The position numbers were made by a program, and so were the translations under genes. Of a stretch of DNA of 45,930 bases, positions 8,212 to 16,159 are shown one piece after another. Under the pieces are notes generated by a model that saw only the letters and a program-made list of their open reading frames with translations, was not told where the DNA came from and made no database searches. Position 1 is the stretch's first letter. Every line of letters begins with the position of its first letter. The DNA is from Pseudomonadota bacterium (GTDB lineage: Bacteria; Pseudomonadota; Gammaproteobacteria; Steroidobacterales; Steroidobacteraceae). The DNA lies in assembly GCA_021780475.1 (NCBI GenBank), contig JAJXYR010000231.1:1-45930 (forward strand). Reading direction: 5' to 3'.

Positions 8212-9237
8212 CTACAGGGCGAGCATGCGCTCGATCGGGCGGCGCGCGCGATCGGCGAGGGACGGGTCGATCTCGATCCGGTTGCCGGGTTCCTCGAGCA
8301 CCCGCATCACGCCGTCCAGCGTGATCGACTTCATGTGGCTGCAGAGGTTGCAGGGCTTCAGAAACTCGATTTCCGGGTGCAGCACCGCGACGTTGTCGGC
8401 CATGGAGCACTCCGTCAGCAGCAATACGCGGCGCGGCCGATGCACGCCGAGATACTCGGCCATGGCGCCGGTGGAGCCGACGAAATCGGCGCGGTCCTGG
8501 ACGTCCGCCGGGCATTCGGGGTGCGCGAGCACCACGGCCCCCACCTCGTCGCGGTACGCGTCGACGTCGGCGCCCGTGTACTTCACGTGCACCTCGCATT
8601 CCCCGGCATGACTGACGACATCGAGGCCCGTCTGGCGCGCGACGAAACCGGCCAGATGCCGATCCGGCACCATGATCACGCGCGACGTGCGCAGCGACAC
8701 GGCGACCGCGGCGGCGTTCGCCGAAGTGCAGCAGATGTCGGACTCGGCCTTGACCGCGGCGCTCGTGTTCACGTAGGCGATGACCGGCGCGCCTGGATTG
8801 CGCGCCCGCAGGGCACGCACGTCGGCCGCGGTGACCGACGCGGCGAGCGAACAACCGGCGAGCGGGTTCGGGCTGAGCACCGATTTGCCCGGGCACAGCA
8901 ATTTGACCGTCTCGGCCATGAAGTGCACGCCGCAGACGACGATGACCGGTGCATCGCAGGCCGCGGCGAAGCGCGCCATCGCGAGCGAGTCGCCGACGAA
9001 ATCGGCGGTGCCGGCGGTGATCAGCGGGACTTGGTAATTGTGCGCGACGACCACCGCGCCGCGCACCGCCTTCAATTCGGCGATCCGTTCGAGCACCGGC
9101 AGGGCGAGTGCGATTTCAGCGGCGGGCAGCACGCGCGCCAGCCGGCCCATCAGGTCGCCGCGGTCGATCGACGGCGGCGGGCGCCGCCCGACCGGCATCA
9201 CGGCTCCCGAACGGGCTTGCGGCATCACGATGGACAT
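8212..9237 (-). CDS. nadA: Quinolinate synthase A
   Basis: NadA condenses iminoaspartate with dihydroxyacetone phosphate to quinolinate and uses an oxygen-sensitive [4Fe-4S] cluster. The 341-residue protein shows VVVAHNYQVPLI, the cluster cysteine in NPLAGCSLA, AYVNTSAAVKAESDICCTSANA, HPECPADVQ and the C-terminal CNLCSHMKSITL, all hallmark segments. The ATG at 9237 opens a slightly extended N-terminus (MSIVMPQARSG), so internal starts are possible. It is the first gene of a nadA-nadB-apt-nucleosidase operon. An FNR-like box lies 35 bases upstream of the start. Confidence 0.94.
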   Translation of the reverse strand: MSIVMPQARSGAVMPVGRRPPPSIDRGDLMGRLARVLPAAEIALALPVLERIAELKAVRGAVVVAHNYQVPLITAGTADFVGDSLAMARFAAACDAPVIVVCGVHFMAETVKLLCPGKSVLSPNPLAGCSLAASVTAADVRALRARNPGAPVIAYVNTSAAVKAESDICCTSANAAAVAVSLRTSRVIMVPDRHLAGFVARQTGLDVVSHAGECEVHVKYTGADVDAYRDEVGAVVLAHPECPADVQDRADFVGSTGAMAEYLGVHRPRRVLLLTECSMADNVAVLHPEIEFLKPCNLCSHMKSITLDGVMRVLEEPGNRIEIDPSLADRARRPIERMLAL

Positions 9238-9271
9238 GGCGGCAGCCTACGGGCGGGCGGCGCGCCGCATA

Positions 9272-9285
9272 GTGATCCGCATCAG
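9272..9285. promoter_or_regulatory. FNR/Anr-like box between nadA and the lacI-type gene
   Basis: GTGATCCGCATCAG matches the FNR/Anr consensus TTGAT-N4-ATCAA at 8 of 10 defined positions, including both TGAT/ATCA cores. It is centred 41 bases before the nadA start codon and about 79 bases before the chosen start of the divergent regulator gene. No good -10 and -35 pair is placed classically relative to it, so function is uncertain. Confidence 0.3.
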
Positions 9286-9357
9286 TTTTACGCCGTCTGG
9301 TGCACGGGTTCGGGCCGCTGCGCTATGATGCCGGTCCTGCGATTTCACGGGAACGGC

Positions 9358-10422
9358 ATGGCGGAAAAACGCGCGAAATCTCCTCCGCTATCGGCCGCCG
9401 CGCGGCAGCGGCTGCAAATGGCCGACATCGCCCGCCTCGCCGGAGTGTCGACGTCGACGGTGTCGCGCGCCTTGAGCGGGAGCCCGGTCGTCAACGAGGA
9501 AACCCGGGCGCGTATCGCCGAATTGGCCCGTTCCGTGAACTATACGATCAACGTCGGCGCCAAGAACCTGCGCCTGCAGCAAAACCGAACCGTTGCGGTC
9601 GTCGTCCCTTATGAGGCCGCCAGCGGGCAGCACGTCAGCGACCCATTCTTCCTGCGCATGCTGGGCAGCATCGCCGATGCGCTCACCGAGCGCGGCTTCG
9701 ACATGCTGTTGTCGCGCGTCGATGCGGAACGTCTGGATGCCGCGGCCCTGCCGTACGACACCGGCCGCGCGGTCGGCGTCATCCTGATCGGCCAGTGGCA
9801 CCATCACGATCAATTGAACGAGCTCGCCGCGCGCCAGGTGCCGATGGTGGTCTGGGGCGCGCACATGCCGCAACAGTTGTATTGCACCGTCGGCAGCGAC
9901 AACTTCGCCGGCGGCGATGCGGCCGTCGAGCATTTGATCGGTCTCGGACGGCGGCGCATCGCATTCTTCGGCGACATCGGGCTGCCGGAGGTCGCGCAGC
10001 GCCACGCAGGGTACCGCCAGGCCCTGACACGGCACCGTCTCGCGCCGGATCCCAAGCTCGTGGTGCCGATGGCGTTCGTCGCCGCGCGCGCGCGCGCCGC
10101 GGTCCAGGACCTGATCAACCGCAAAATCGAGTTCGACGCGATTTTCGCGTGCAGCGACGTGCTCGCCATGACCGCGATCAGCACGCTGCGCGAGAACGGT
10201 CGGCAGGTCCCGGCGGACGTCGCGGTCGTCGGTTACGATGACATCGAGATGGCGGCCTATTTCAATCCGCCGCTCACCACGGTGCGTCAGGCGATCGACG
10301 CCGGCGGCAAGACCTTGGTGGACGCGTTGTTCTCGGTGCTGGCCGGGAAGCGCGAACTGCCGCAGGTGTTGCCGACCGAACTGATCATCCGCTCGACGAC
10401 TGCGCCGCCGCGTACTCGCTGA
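9358..10422 (+). CDS. LacI-family transcriptional regulator
   Basis: The 354-residue DNA-binding repressor has a LacI helix-turn-helix at about residues 20-65 (MADIARLAGVSTSTVSRALS, then VVNEETRARIAELARSVNY). The hinge contains NLRLQQNRT. A periplasmic-binding-protein-like effector domain runs to the end, with FDAIFACSDVLAMTAI and VAVVGYDDIEMAAYFNPPL. The chosen start MAEKRAKSPPLS at 9358 places the HTH close to the usual site. ATGs at 9325 and 9328 would add 10-11 residues. It is convergent with the MFS gene and overlaps it by 38 bases. Three operator-like dyads with CG centres at the symporter, MFS and ROK kinase promoters make those its likely targets, with a sugar or sugar phosphate as likely effector. 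Confidence 0.9.
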   Translation: MAEKRAKSPPLSAAARQRLQMADIARLAGVSTSTVSRALSGSPVVNEETRARIAELARSVNYTINVGAKNLRLQQNRTVAVVVPYEAASGQHVSDPFFLRMLGSIADALTERGFDMLLSRVDAERLDAAALPYDTGRAVGVILIGQWHHHDQLNELAARQVPMVVWGAHMPQQLYCTVGSDNFAGGDAAVEHLIGLGRRRIAFFGDIGLPEVAQRHAGYRQALTRHRLAPDPKLVVPMAFVAARARAAVQDLINRKIEFDAIFACSDVLAMTAISTLRENGRQVPADVAVVGYDDIEMAAYFNPPLTTVRQAIDAGGKTLVDALFSVLAGKRELPQVLPTELIIRSTTAPPRTR

Positions 10423-11641
10423 GATCGCGGCGGTCTAGCTCGGCGCGCGCCGGACTGAACAGCCAGTTGGCCGCGAGGCCGGCGAACAGCAGCGCCGCGT
10501 ACGCGGTGGCCAGATAGAACCCGTAGCGCGGCGCGCCGAATGCGTCGCTGACCGCCCCCATCGCGTACGGCCCGAGCGCCGCGCCGGCGCAGGTGAAAAA
10601 CAGGATCACGCCGGCCACCGCGCCGTGCTCGGCCTTCTCGAAGCAGCTGATGCCCTTGGAATTGATCGTCGGATAGAGCACCGACATGAACAACCCCGAG
10701 ACCGGCAGCAGGTAGACCGCGGCGTCGATGCCGCCCGCCGCGCTGCCGAGAAAACAGAGCAGGATGCAGAAGCTGAGCAGCGTCAACGCGCCTTCCCAGG
10801 GAATCAGCGCGAGCAGCCAGCCGCCGACGAAGCGGCCGACGGCGCGCAGAATGAAGAATACAGACAAGGCGTAGGCCGCGAGCAGCATCGCCGACCCCTG
10901 GTATTTGGCGAGCAGCGTGGGCATCCAGACGTAGATCGCGCATTCGGTCGCGACGTAAAAGAACGCGCCGAGACTGAATCCCATCACGTACGGGTTTTTC
11001 ATCATCGCGAGCGTGCGCCGCAGGTCCACCGGTGCCGAGACGCTGCGCTCCGTGGTCGGATATCGCACCAACAGCGCGATCAGGATCAGGGTCGCGCAGA
11101 CTGAGCCGACGATCACGTACAGCCATTGCCAGGAGACGCCGTTGCCGAGCAGGCGCGTGACGATCGCCGGCCCGATGATCGAGCCGACGCCGAAGAAGCC
11201 CTCGACCATGTTCATCGTCGTCGTGTGCTGCGAGGTCGAGCGCGAGATGTCGCCGATCAGCGCGAGGGCGCCCGTCTTGAATATGCCGATCGCGCAACCG
11301 GACATCAGCAGCAGCGCGATGAACACCGCGAAGCGGTCGCCGACGGCGAACAGGTACGAGGTAAGCGAGAACAGCACCAGGCCGAGAACGATCGAGCGCT
11401 TGCGGCCCATCTTGTCGGCGAGGAATCCAAGCAGCAAGCCCGCGACGCCGATGCCGAGCATGGGCGCGTATTGAAAGGACGAGGCCTGCGCCATGCTGAG
11501 CCCGAACCGCTTGATGACCTGCGGAATGATGACGCCGACCGAATCGGTGGTCATCGCGAACATCATGAACATCAAGTACGTCAGCCACTTGATCAGTGTG
11601 ATGTTCGAGCCGGCGCCGGCATCGGCGGTTCGTTCGGTCAT
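10385..11641 (-). CDS. Major facilitator superfamily transporter, probably sugar
   Basis: The 418-residue membrane protein has about 12 hydrophobic segments. It carries the MFS loop motif GFLADKMGRKRSIVLG between the second and third segments. The open frame extends upstream, but the hydrophobic core starts soon after MTERTADAGAGSNITLIKWL. The ATG at 11641 has a strong GGGGGAG ribosome binding site. The gene is divergent from a fructokinase-like gene and both have LacI-type operators in the shared region, so sugar uptake is inferred. The substrate cannot be read from the sequence. Its end overlaps the end of the lacI-type gene by 38 bases. Confidence 0.85.
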   Translation of the reverse strand: MTERTADAGAGSNITLIKWLTYLMFMMFAMTTDSVGVIIPQVIKRFGLSMAQASSFQYAPMLGIGVAGLLLGFLADKMGRKRSIVLGLVLFSLTSYLFAVGDRFAVFIALLLMSGCAIGIFKTGALALIGDISRSTSQHTTTMNMVEGFFGVGSIIGPAIVTRLLGNGVSWQWLYVIVGSVCATLILIALLVRYPTTERSVSAPVDLRRTLAMMKNPYVMGFSLGAFFYVATECAIYVWMPTLLAKYQGSAMLLAAYALSVFFILRAVGRFVGGWLLALIPWEGALTLLSFCILLCFLGSAAGGIDAAVYLLPVSGLFMSVLYPTINSKGISCFEKAEHGAVAGVILFFTCAGAALGPYAMGAVSDAFGAPRYGFYLATAYAALLFAGLAANWLFSPARAELDRRDLSEYAAAQSSSG

Positions 11642-11668
11642 TGCGCCACTCCCCCGAGGACTCGAGCT

Positions 11669-11697
11669 ATTACAAACGATTGTCAGGACAAATTCAA
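11669..11697 (-). promoter_or_regulatory. Promoter and LacI-type operator of the MFS gene
   Basis: On the minus strand TTGAAT (11692-11697) and TGTAAT (11669-11674) are separated by 17 bases. An imperfect dyad centred at 11677-11678 (TTACAAACGATTGTCA, 11670-11685) covers the -10 box, where bound repressor would block RNA polymerase. It shares its CG centre and CAA/TTG arms with the dyads at 1711-1728 and 11741-11754. Confidence 0.55.
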
Positions 11698-11740
11698 AGA
11701 ATTGATGAAAAAGGCCGTTCGGGCGGCCCGTCTCCCCGAT

Positions 11741-11787
11741 TGCAACCGTTTGCAGCGTTGACATAAACTCCGTCGACGCGATCGAAT
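11741..11787 (+). promoter_or_regulatory. LacI-type operator and promoter of the ROK kinase gene
   Basis: TGCAACCGTTTGCA (11741-11754) is a near-perfect dyad, with 6 of 7 arm positions paired, and is the best of the three operator-like sites. Just downstream, TTGACA (11758-11763) and TCGAAT (11782-11787) form a -35/-10 pair with an 18-base spacer, and the kinase ATG follows at 11821. The operator touches the upstream edge of the -35 box. Confidence 0.55.
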
Positions 11788-11820
11788 CTCGACCCAAGCG
11801 GACCGGAGCATCCCTACGCC

Positions 11821-12741
11821 ATGATATCCGCGGACACCAGGCTGTTCGGCGCCGTCGAAGCCGGCGGCACCAAATTCGTTTGCGCGATCGGGGACGCAAG
11901 CGGCCGGCTGATCGCCGAACACCGTCTGGCGACGCGCGACCCGGCGTCCACGCTCGCCGAGACCTTCGCGTTCCTGCATCGCGTCGAATCGCAACATGGG
12001 CGCCTCGATGCCATCGGACTCGCGTCCTTCGGTCCGGTGGATCTCGACCGCCGCTCGCCGACGTACGGCCGGATTTTGAAGACTCCGAAACCCGGTTGGA
12101 GTCAGGTCGATCTGGTGGGGGGATTCACGCGGGAATTCGGCGCGCGCGTCGGCTTCGACACCGACGTCAACGCCGCTGCCTGTGCGGAACATCGCTGGGG
12201 TGCGGCCCGGGATGCCGACACCCTCGTCTACGTGACCATCGGCACCGGCATCGGCGGCGGCGTGCTCGCGGGCGGCAGGCCGCTGCACGGGCTGATGCAT
12301 CCGGAAATCGGCCATGTTTATCCGCGGCGCCACGCGTTCGATCGCGATTTCGCGGGAGTTTGCCCGTTTCATCGCGACTGCCTCGAGGGCCTGGCGTCGG
12401 GCCCGGCGATCGCCGCACGCTCCGGCGCGCCGCTCGACCGGTTGGAGGATTCGCATCCACAATGGGATATCGAGGCGGATTACCTGGGTCAGTTGTGCGC
12501 CCAGTTGGTGTTCACCCTGTCGCCGCAGCGGATCATTCTCGGCGGCGGCGTCATGAACCAGGCGCGCCTGTTGCCGATGGTCCGCTGCCAAGCGCGCCAC
12601 TGGCTGCAGGACTATTTGGACCGCCCGGAACTGTCGAGCGGGCTCGATCGGTACATCATCGCACCGGGACTTGGGGCGCAGTCCGGCGTCTTGGGCGCCC
12701 TGGCACTCGCGATCGACGCCGCCGAGGCGTCGGCCCGCTGA
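11821..12741 (+). CDS. ROK-family sugar kinase, fructokinase-like
   Basis: The 306-residue cytoplasmic kinase is predicted to phosphorylate fructose or a related hexose with ATP. The N-terminal phosphate-binding motif is FGAVEAGGTKFVCAIG. The middle carries FGPVDLDRRSPTYGRILKTPK, VGFDTDVNAAACAEHRWGA and YVTIGTGIGGGVL. The zinc-binding segment PEIGH followed by CPFHRDCLEGLASGPAI is typical of bacterial fructokinases rather than glucokinases. Near the C-terminus are ILGGGVMNQ and GLGAQSGVLGALALA. It is divergent from an MFS transporter gene, with LacI-type operators on both sides. Substrate assignment beyond hexose is inference. Confidence 0.88.
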   Translation: MISADTRLFGAVEAGGTKFVCAIGDASGRLIAEHRLATRDPASTLAETFAFLHRVESQHGRLDAIGLASFGPVDLDRRSPTYGRILKTPKPGWSQVDLVGGFTREFGARVGFDTDVNAAACAEHRWGAARDADTLVYVTIGTGIGGGVLAGGRPLHGLMHPEIGHVYPRRHAFDRDFAGVCPFHRDCLEGLASGPAIAARSGAPLDRLEDSHPQWDIEADYLGQLCAQLVFTLSPQRIILGGGVMNQARLLPMVRCQARHWLQDYLDRPELSSGLDRYIIAPGLGAQSGVLGALALAIDAAEASAR

Positions 12742-12753
12742 GCGCCGCGCGGG

Positions 12754-12786
12754 GTGCCGCCGCGGGCGAATCTGCCCGGGCGGCAC
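12754..12786. terminator. Strong bidirectional hairpin between the ROK kinase and HiPIP genes
   Basis: GTGCCGCC (12754-12761) pairs with GGCGGCAC (12779-12786). Inside that, CGGGC (12763-12767) pairs with GCCCG (12774-12778) around a six-base loop, with one bulged G. The 13-bp GC-rich stem lies between two convergent genes and could end both transcripts. No clear T run follows on either strand. Confidence 0.6.
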
Positions 12787-12828
12787 GACGCAGCGCTAGG
12801 CCGCGAACCGGCTCGTCGAACGGTCCTG

Positions 12829-13161
12829 TTACGGCTTCTGAGCCCAGGCCGAGCACCAACCGCCGACCGGCACGCTGTGGCCGGCGAAGATGTTGCAGCC
12901 GCCGCGCGGCTGGCCCGGCTTGCCGAGGAATTGCGCGCAAGTGCCGCATTTCTGGGCGGCGGTGTGGGTCGGATGGGTCTTGTCGTCCACCTTGCTCGAA
13001 TCGACGGCGAAACCGAGCGCGGACGCGGTCGGATCGGACGGGCTGAGCGGAGTCAGCCCCGCGGCGGCAGCCTCATTGGCGAGCAAACCCAGCGCCGGAA
13101 CGCAGGCTCCGGCGAGCAATCCACCCTTGATCAGAGTACGACGGGAAATCTTCTGTTGCAT
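12829..13161 (-). CDS. hip: High-potential iron-sulfur protein (HiPIP)
   Basis: This 110-residue periplasmic [4Fe-4S] electron carrier is, in many purple bacteria, a donor to the reaction-centre cytochrome. The N-terminus has a twin-arginine signal (KISRRTLIKGGLLAGACVPA), suiting export of a folded Fe-S protein. The mature part carries four cluster cysteines in KCGTCAQFLG, GGCNIFAG and GGWCSAWAQK, the classic HiPIP arrangement. The start at 13161 has AGAGGAA upstream. It lies 128 bases after the small membrane protein gene on the same strand, and its 3' side ends at a strong hairpin. It may close the ppaA-ppsR-bchGP transcript or be transcribed alone. Confidence 0.93.
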   Translation of the reverse strand: MQQKISRRTLIKGGLLAGACVPALGLLANEAAAAGLTPLSPSDPTASALGFAVDSSKVDDKTHPTHTAAQKCGTCAQFLGKPGQPRGGCNIFAGHSVPVGGWCSAWAQKP

Positions 13162-13289
13162 CGTGATGTTCCTCTGTTGATGAAGCTGACGCCCGATTCT
13201 CGCGCTAATCCGGGCGCCCGTGTCTTAAGGTAAGGTTAAGTTGAGCCTACGTCATCCGCACGGCGGGCGGCGGCGGCAGGTCGCGCGGC
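13162..13289 (-). other. Leader region of the HiPIP gene
   Basis: This 128-base gap holds an imperfect inverted repeat, CTTAA-N7-TTAAG, at 13224-13240. A readable ribosome binding site lies before the HiPIP ATG. I see no convincing -35/-10 pair and no small gene. Confidence 0.35.
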
Positions 13290-13562
13290 TCAGGCCGCCG
13301 CTCCCCAGCGCAGAGACAGGTCCAGCAAATGGGCGGCAAGCGCGAGCACCAGGATGACCGCGATTTGGCGCCAGGATCCGGCTCGCAGCGCGATGCGCAA
13401 TGCGAGCAGCAGAAACAATCCGGGAAGCAGCGCCGCCAACACTGGAAACGGGCGCGGCCCTCCCCGCCGGCGCCTTCCGATCAGCACGAGAATCGATGCC
13501 TCGAGTGCCATGAAGACGACGATCGCGTCGACGATGCGTCCCGAAACGAACAAGTCCTTCAT
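13290..13562 (-). CDS. Small membrane protein of unknown function, next to tspO
   Basis: The protein has 90 residues and about three hydrophobic segments: near residues 10-29 (VVFMALEASILVLIG), 41-60 (VLAALLPGLFLLLALRIALR) and 65-83. A basic loop RRRRGG separates the first two. I do not recognise a named family with certainty. The ATG at 13562 overlaps the tspO stop (ATGA), so it should be translationally coupled. The open frame extends further upstream, but that part is antisense-like and overlaps tspO. Position in the tspO-bchP-bchG operon suggests a role linked to pigment or membrane assembly, which is only inference. Confidence 0.7.
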   Translation of the reverse strand: MKDLFVSGRIVDAIVVFMALEASILVLIGRRRRGGPRPFPVLAALLPGLFLLLALRIALRAGSWRQIAVILVLALAAHLLDLSLRWGAAA

Positions 13563-14047
13563 CCGCCGAATGGACCGTTCAGTTTGACGATCGTCCAGTT
13601 CAACACCGAGGCGAAGCTCACCCACGCGAGGTAGGGCGCGACCAGCCAGGCGGCGGTTACCGAGCCGCGCCGCAAGCGCACGAGCAGCGCGAGGATCGAC
13701 AGCCAAAGGAACCCGACCTCGAAGAGCGCCCAGTCCGGCCGGTGCAGGCGGAAGAACAGCAGGCTCCAGAAAGTGTTCAGAAATGCATTGATCGCGAACG
13801 CCGCCAGCGTGCGCAAGCGCTCGTCGCGGCTCGGCTCGCGCCTCCAGTAAACCACCGCGGCGAGCGCCGTCAGCGCGAAAATCAGCGTCCAGGCGGGACC
13901 GAATGCCCAGTCTGGCGGCTGCCAGGCCGGCTTGCGCAGCGCGAAGTACCAGTCGCCGATGTCGGTGGTCAGCGCGCCGAGCGCCGCCACGGCGCTCGCC
14001 GCGAGCGCCGCCGCGACAACCGGCTTCCAGCGGGGCGCGACGATCAT
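13559..14047 (-). CDS. tspO: TspO/MBR family tryptophan-rich sensory protein
   Basis: TspO (formerly CrtK) is a five-helix outer-membrane porphyrin-binding protein. In Rhodobacter it modulates photosynthesis gene expression in response to oxygen and tetrapyrroles. The 162-residue sequence has the family marks WYFALRKPAWQPPDWAFGPAWTL, the Arg/Trp-rich loop, NAFLNTFWSLLFF, and PYLAWVSFASVLNWTIVKLN at the C-terminus. Its ATG overlaps the bchP stop by four bases. Placement between bchP and a small membrane protein ties it to the bacteriochlorophyll tail genes. Confidence 0.94.
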   Translation of the reverse strand: MIVAPRWKPVVAAALAASAVAALGALTTDIGDWYFALRKPAWQPPDWAFGPAWTLIFALTALAAVVYWRREPSRDERLRTLAAFAINAFLNTFWSLLFFRLHRPDWALFEVGFLWLSILALLVRLRRGSVTAAWLVAPYLAWVSFASVLNWTIVKLNGPFGG

Positions 14048-15240
14048 ACGCGCGCGATTCCGAGCAGATGCGCCATGTCCTTGGCGAAGATCCGCATGTG
14101 CGCGAGCGGCGTCGAGCGCACGAGTTTCTTGTGCATATATGCCTGCCAGGTCAGGCGCTGAACGTCGGGATCGCGGCAGATGCTGACGAAGCGCTCGCGG
14201 CGCCGGTCGCTCGAATACCAGAAGCGCTGCATCAGTCCGAGGATCCAGAACACCTTGCCATGCGCCCGCATGAATTGCCGGCGCGCCGACTTGAGCGCGC
14301 GCGCATCGCCGGTGCGCAGGAATTCCGCGACGGCCGCCGCCGCATGGCGACCGCCGGTCATCGCGTAATATATGCCCTCTCCCGACGCCGGCGCGACGAC
14401 GCCGGCGGCATCGCCCGCAAGCACCACGTCGCGCCCGTTGTCCCAGCGGGCGAGCGGCTTCATCGGGATCGGCGCCCCTTCCCGCCGCAGCGTCTCCTGG
14501 CCCGAAAGGCCCGTGCTCTCGCGCAGGGCGCAGACCGCGGTGCGCAGGGAGAAGCCCTTGCGTGCGCTGCCGACGCCGATGCTCGCGGTGTCACCATGCG
14601 GAAAGATCCATGCATAGAAATCCGGCGACAATCGTCCCTGATAGTAGACATCGCAGCGCGCGCCGTCGTATCGGGGCGTGGCGTCGGCGGGGGCGCGCAC
14701 GATCTCGTGATAGGCCGCCACGTAGCGCACGCGCCTCGCGGCCGGAATGCAGTTCCTCGCCACCCGCGACAGCGCTCCGTCGGCACCGATGACCGCCCGC
14801 GCCCTCACGGAGAAGTTTGGCTCGTCGCGCGCATCGTCGCCGTAGTGGACGACCGCGCACCCGTCGTCGTCCCGCTCGATCCGATGGAATCCGCCCCGGC
14901 GCAGGACCGCGCCCGCCGCGCGGGCGCGGTCGCGCAGCCACGCGTCGAAATGTTCCCGGTCGACCATGCCGACGTAGCCGCCGTCGATCGGCATGTCGAC
15001 CGCGGCATCCGCCGGCGAGACCATGCGCGCGGCGCGCACCTTGGCCACCAGCAGTTCATCCGGGATGGCGAACTCCTCGATCAACTTCGGTGGAACGGCG
15101 CCGCCGCACGGTTTGATCCGCCCACCGCGGTCGAGCAGCATCACCCGCAGGCCCCGGCGCGCAAGATCCGTCGCCGCGGTCGCCCCGGCCGGTCCTCCGC
15201 CGACAACGACCACGTCGAAGCCATCCGGCGATCCGCTCAT
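14044..15240 (-). CDS. bchP: Geranylgeranyl bacteriochlorophyll reductase
   Basis: BchP reduces the geranylgeranyl tail to phytyl in the last step of bacteriochlorophyll a synthesis. The 398-residue flavoprotein opens with DVVVVGGGPAGATAATDLA (FAD fold). It has the family motifs IKPCGGAVPPKLIEEF and YVGMVDREHFDAWLR, then IGADGALSRVAR and VVLAGDAAGVVAPASGEGI near residue 290. ATG at 15240 overlaps the bchG stop by four bases. An upstream extension of the open frame is antisense-like and is discarded. The bchG-bchP pairing is usual and both enzymes act in sequence on the pigment tail. Confidence 0.95.
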   Translation of the reverse strand: MSGSPDGFDVVVVGGGPAGATAATDLARRGLRVMLLDRGGRIKPCGGAVPPKLIEEFAIPDELLVAKVRAARMVSPADAAVDMPIDGGYVGMVDREHFDAWLRDRARAAGAVLRRGGFHRIERDDDGCAVVHYGDDARDEPNFSVRARAVIGADGALSRVARNCIPAARRVRYVAAYHEIVRAPADATPRYDGARCDVYYQGRLSPDFYAWIFPHGDTASIGVGSARKGFSLRTAVCALRESTGLSGQETLRREGAPIPMKPLARWDNGRDVVLAGDAAGVVAPASGEGIYYAMTGGRHAAAAVAEFLRTGDARALKSARRQFMRAHGKVFWILGLMQRFWYSSDRRRERFVSICRDPDVQRLTWQAYMHKKLVRSTPLAHMRIFAKDMAHLLGIARV

Positions 15241-16145
15241 GTCCCGACCCCTCTGAGCGCAATGGCGCTGGCGAGCATTCCCAGCACGTAGAGCGTCACA
15301 CCGGTTCCGTTGTACCAGGGCGCGCGTTCGCGCGGACTCGCCGTCAGCCGGCGCATCAAGCCCAACTGTGCCAACAGAGCCGCGCCGACCGCGACGGCGA
15401 AAACCGGTCGTCCCCAGGCCGCCAGCAGGGCCACCACCACGGCCTGCGGCAGCGCCATCGACCAGCACGCGACGCGCGCCGCACGGGCGACGCCCAGTCG
15501 CACCGGCAGCGAGCCGATGCCCATGCGCCGGTCGCCCTCGATCGATTTGAAGTCATTGAGCGTCATGATGCCATGGGCGCCCAGGCTGTAGAGCGCGGCG
15601 ATCACGAGCGTCGCGGCGGAAGGTGCGGCGGTTCCGGCGAGGAGCGCCGCGCCGGTGATCCATGCGAGTCCTTCGTAACACACCGCGCACGCGGCATTGC
15701 CCCACCAGCCGTTCCTTTTCAACCGCAATGGCGGCGCACTATAGGCCCAGGCGAGCGCGAGCCCGAGCAGCGCGGCGCCGAGCACCCAGCCGCCGAGCGC
15801 CGCCGCCACGATCGCCGATGCGAAGCTCCAGAACACGGCGAGGTACAGCCCCCACCGCCCCGGGATGCGTCCCGACGGGATGGGCCGGTACGGCTCGTTG
15901 ATCGCGTCGACATCGCGATCGAACCAGTCATTGATCACCTGGCTCGCCCCGCACAGCAGAGGGCCGCACAGCAACACGCCGGTTCCGATCGCCAGCCACC
16001 GACGGTCAGCCGGCGCACCGGCCGAGATCGCGCCGCAGCCGAAGGCCCACATCGGCGGGAACCAGGTGATGGGTTTCAGCAGTTCGACGACCGCGCGCGG
16101 CGACGGCAGGTCATGCGAAAGTGCCGAGGCGCCGGGGGCGGACAT
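15237..16145 (-). CDS. bchG: Bacteriochlorophyll synthase (prenyl transferase)
   Basis: BchG esterifies bacteriochlorophyllide a with geranylgeranyl diphosphate in the membrane. The 302-residue UbiA-family protein has multiple hydrophobic helices. The first aspartate-rich motif is QVINDWFDRDVDAINEPYRP, which is diagnostic of chlorophyll synthases. The second region is HGIMTLNDFKSIEGDRRMG. It starts at 16145, 14 bases after ppsR, and overlaps bchP by four bases, so it is probably cotranscribed with the regulators. Confidence 0.95.
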   Translation of the reverse strand: MSAPGASALSHDLPSPRAVVELLKPITWFPPMWAFGCGAISAGAPADRRWLAIGTGVLLCGPLLCGASQVINDWFDRDVDAINEPYRPIPSGRIPGRWGLYLAVFWSFASAIVAAALGGWVLGAALLGLALAWAYSAPPLRLKRNGWWGNAACAVCYEGLAWITGAALLAGTAAPSAATLVIAALYSLGAHGIMTLNDFKSIEGDRRMGIGSLPVRLGVARAARVACWSMALPQAVVVALLAAWGRPVFAVAVGAALLAQLGLMRRLTASPRERAPWYNGTGVTLYVLGMLASAIALRGVGT

Positions 16146-16159
16146 CGCCGGTCGGCCGC

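Noticed and set aside
7663-9357. Plus-strand open frame running into the lacI-type gene
   Set aside because: It is antisense to nadB and nadA and has no domain features. The regulator starts near 9358.
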